From: Flammeovirga sp. OC4
GTDB taxonomy: Bacteria > Bacteroidota > Bacteroidia > Cytophagales > Flammeovirgaceae
Direction of reading: 5' to 3'
Assembly: GCF_000812565.1 (NCBI RefSeq)
Contig: NZ_JTAM01000085.1
Location: forward strand, 1 to 35,493
Length of the DNA: 35,493 bases
The translations under genes and the position numbers were made by a program. Of this stretch, positions 34,077 to 35,493 are shown one piece after another. The notes below the pieces were generated by a model. It was not told the origin of the DNA and searched no databases. It saw only the letters and a program-made list of their open reading frames with translations. Positions within the stretch are counted from its first letter, which is position 1, and each line of letters starts with the position of its first letter.

Positions 34077-35369
34077 ATGAAGAATATTAGGCATAACATA
34101 TTAAACATTGGGGTTCAAAAAGGACAATCTCCATTTGTAATTAAGAAAGTGCGTATATTAAATGAGCTTTCTTTAATTGCTGTAGCTGTAATCATAATAT
34201 TTTTTGTTACTTCACTATCCATCAATTCCCCTATAAATGTTACAATAATTAATGGTTGCCTAATACCCGTTTTTGGTATAATTCTACTTCTCAACTATTA
34301 TCAAAAGTATTATTTATCTCAACTTATATATTGTGTTTTATCAATAATAATTATTGGTGGCATGGCTATTCTTTTGGGAGAAACTTTTCATTTCCAATAC
34401 CTATTTATACCTTATTTAGGGTTACCATTAGTCATCTTTGAAGAAGAAAAAACTCGAAAAAAAAATATATTCGCATTATTAGGGGTACTAATGTTTACCT
34501 ATCTAAGATGGCACTTTTATCATTTTGAGCCATTCATAACAACAACTGATGAGTTACAGGGATATAGTCAAATTGTTGTTGATTTTATCAATTTAGGAGT
34601 GTCCTTAATCATTTTATCTATCTTCTTATCAGAAAATAATAAGTACATCAATAGTATAAAAGATAAACAGGAACAACTCGAACGGAAAAATTATGAGCTT
34701 GAACATTTTACCTACATCTGTTCTCATAATCTAAGTGAACCTCTCCGTACAACAAGTAGCTTCCTAAAGTTTATCAAAAAAGAAGCACAAGGTTCGAATG
34801 AGAAATTTGATCTCTATTTTGACTATATTCATGATGAAATGAAGATCATGGATCAAATGATTTTAAGCTTGCTAACGTTCTCTAAACTTAGCCATGAACA
34901 AGAATTCAAAGTCACTAACCTTAATGGTATTCTTGCTGAAATTAGGAATGAAAAGAAAGATGTGATTTCTCAAAAAAATGTGGTGTTTACCTACAACGTG
35001 TTACCTGAAATTGATGCTGTACCAGAACTTATCAAATTACTATTTGAACACCTCATTACCAATGCGATCAAGTATCAAAATGAAAGTGCTATTCCTGAAA
35101 TAAATATTACCTATAAAGAATGTAGCACCTATTGGCAATTCTGTATCTCTGATAATGGCATTGGTATTACAGACCAAAATCAAGATAAAATCTTTGATAT
35201 GTTTACTCGGCTTCACCTCAAATCAGAATATGAAGGTATTGGTGTTGGCTTAGCTTTCTGTAAGAAAATAGTGGAAATGCATAATGGATGTATATGGTTT
35301 AAACCTAAACAAAATGAAGGCAGTCAGTTTTTCTTTACCATCAAGAAACAGGATAGTGTAAAAATATAG
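34077..35369 (+). CDS. Membrane sensor histidine kinase 3 (ATG start)
   Basis: The 430-residue third paralogue has the same six-segment membrane region, coiled coil, HisKA (His217 in ICSHNLSEPLR) and HATPase_c with HLITNAIKYQ, DNGIGI, MFTRLH and GIGVGLAFCKKI. It is closest to kinase 1 in the kinase core, sharing LEHFTYICSHNLSEPLRTTS. Its N-terminus is shorter by about five residues. It starts with ATG 16 bp after kinase 2 and lacks the element-hairpin leader, so it is probably co-transcribed with kinase 2. The order 1-2-3 with 1 and 3 most alike suggests more than one duplication or gene conversion. Confidence 0.9.
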   Translation: MKNIRHNILNIGVQKGQSPFVIKKVRILNELSLIAVAVIIIFFVTSLSINSPINVTIINGCLIPVFGIILLLNYYQKYYLSQLIYCVLSIIIIGGMAILLGETFHFQYLFIPYLGLPLVIFEEEKTRKKNIFALLGVLMFTYLRWHFYHFEPFITTTDELQGYSQIVVDFINLGVSLIILSIFLSENNKYINSIKDKQEQLERKNYELEHFTYICSHNLSEPLRTTSSFLKFIKKEAQGSNEKFDLYFDYIHDEMKIMDQMILSLLTFSKLSHEQEFKVTNLNGILAEIRNEKKDVISQKNVVFTYNVLPEIDAVPELIKLLFEHLITNAIKYQNESAIPEINITYKECSTYWQFCISDNGIGITDQNQDKIFDMFTRLHLKSEYEGIGVGLAFCKKIVEMHNGCIWFKPKQNEGSQFFFTIKKQDSVKI

Positions 35370-35493
35370 ACTGTTTTTTCTAAAAATTAATAAATCAATT
35401 TCAACATCAAAGTTATCAGTTACTTTATCACACTAGTAGTATTTTTCTGCTTATCCCTGCCTATTATTTATAGTTACCCCATTAGTTTGGACT
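35370..35493. other. Window end, no gene seen
   Basis: This AT-rich tail follows kinase 3. I see no terminator hairpin or coding signal in the 124 bp available, so a further linked gene cannot be excluded. Confidence 0.4.

Overview
The window reads as chromosome from a marine-type member of the Bacteroidota. The evidence is low G+C, a type IX secretion (T9SS) C-terminal sorting domain on a giant secreted glucanase, promoters of the TTTG / TAnnTTTG type (clearest before hisG), Bacteroidota-style HU-SPOR and TonB/ExbBD proteins, and many genes with signal peptides ending in Ala-Gln. A Flammeovirga-like member of the Cytophagales is my best guess; that is an inference, not a database result.

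Layout. (1) 114-6235, minus: one 2020-residue secreted GH81 endo-beta-1,3-glucanase with CBM6, CBM56-like, PKD and Ig-like modules, ended by a strong terminator. (2) 6236-7597: gene-poor DNA with a long hairpin, one copy of a dispersed ~210-bp repeat, and a compact candidate small RNA or attenuator (about 7444-7557). (3) 7598-9152, plus: two small outer-membrane barrel proteins. (4) 9298-17433, minus: a six-gene envelope module in transcription order: large TPR protein, plugless outer-membrane barrel, membrane-anchored HU/SPOR protein, ExbB, ExbD, TonB. (5) 17787-20218, plus: hisG and hisD alone, with a canonical promoter, a structured leader, an intercistronic hairpin and a terminator. (6) 20232-23087: a small lipoprotein, a decayed sulfatase gene and a small secreted protein in long AT-rich spacers. 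(7) 23088-24085: two tandem, separately transcribed paralogous ~136-residue proteins with a SpoIIAA/STAS-like look. (8) 24347-25051: a secreted chalcone-isomerase-like protein, then the second copy of the dispersed repeat. (9) 25668-31099: an RND efflux operon in which a lipoprotein adaptor precedes a single ORF that joins the inner-membrane pump to a TolC-type outer-membrane channel. (10) 31245-35369: three tandem paralogous membrane histidine kinases with no response regulator in view.

How they work together. The glucanase would break down beta-1,3-glucan (laminarin, callose, curdlan) at the cell surface or outside. The TPR/barrel/TonB module is likely an envelope machine energised by proton flow. 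The adaptor plus pump-channel fusion encodes all three parts of a tripartite efflux pump in two genes. The kinases presumably signal to a regulator outside the window. No tRNA, rRNA, CRISPR array, intact insertion sequence or phage gene was seen. The most unusual items are the RND-TolC fusion with a signal-peptide-like junction, the kinase array with duplicated leaders and TTG starts, the small-RNA candidate at about 7480-7557, the hisG leader, and the paired intergenic repeat.
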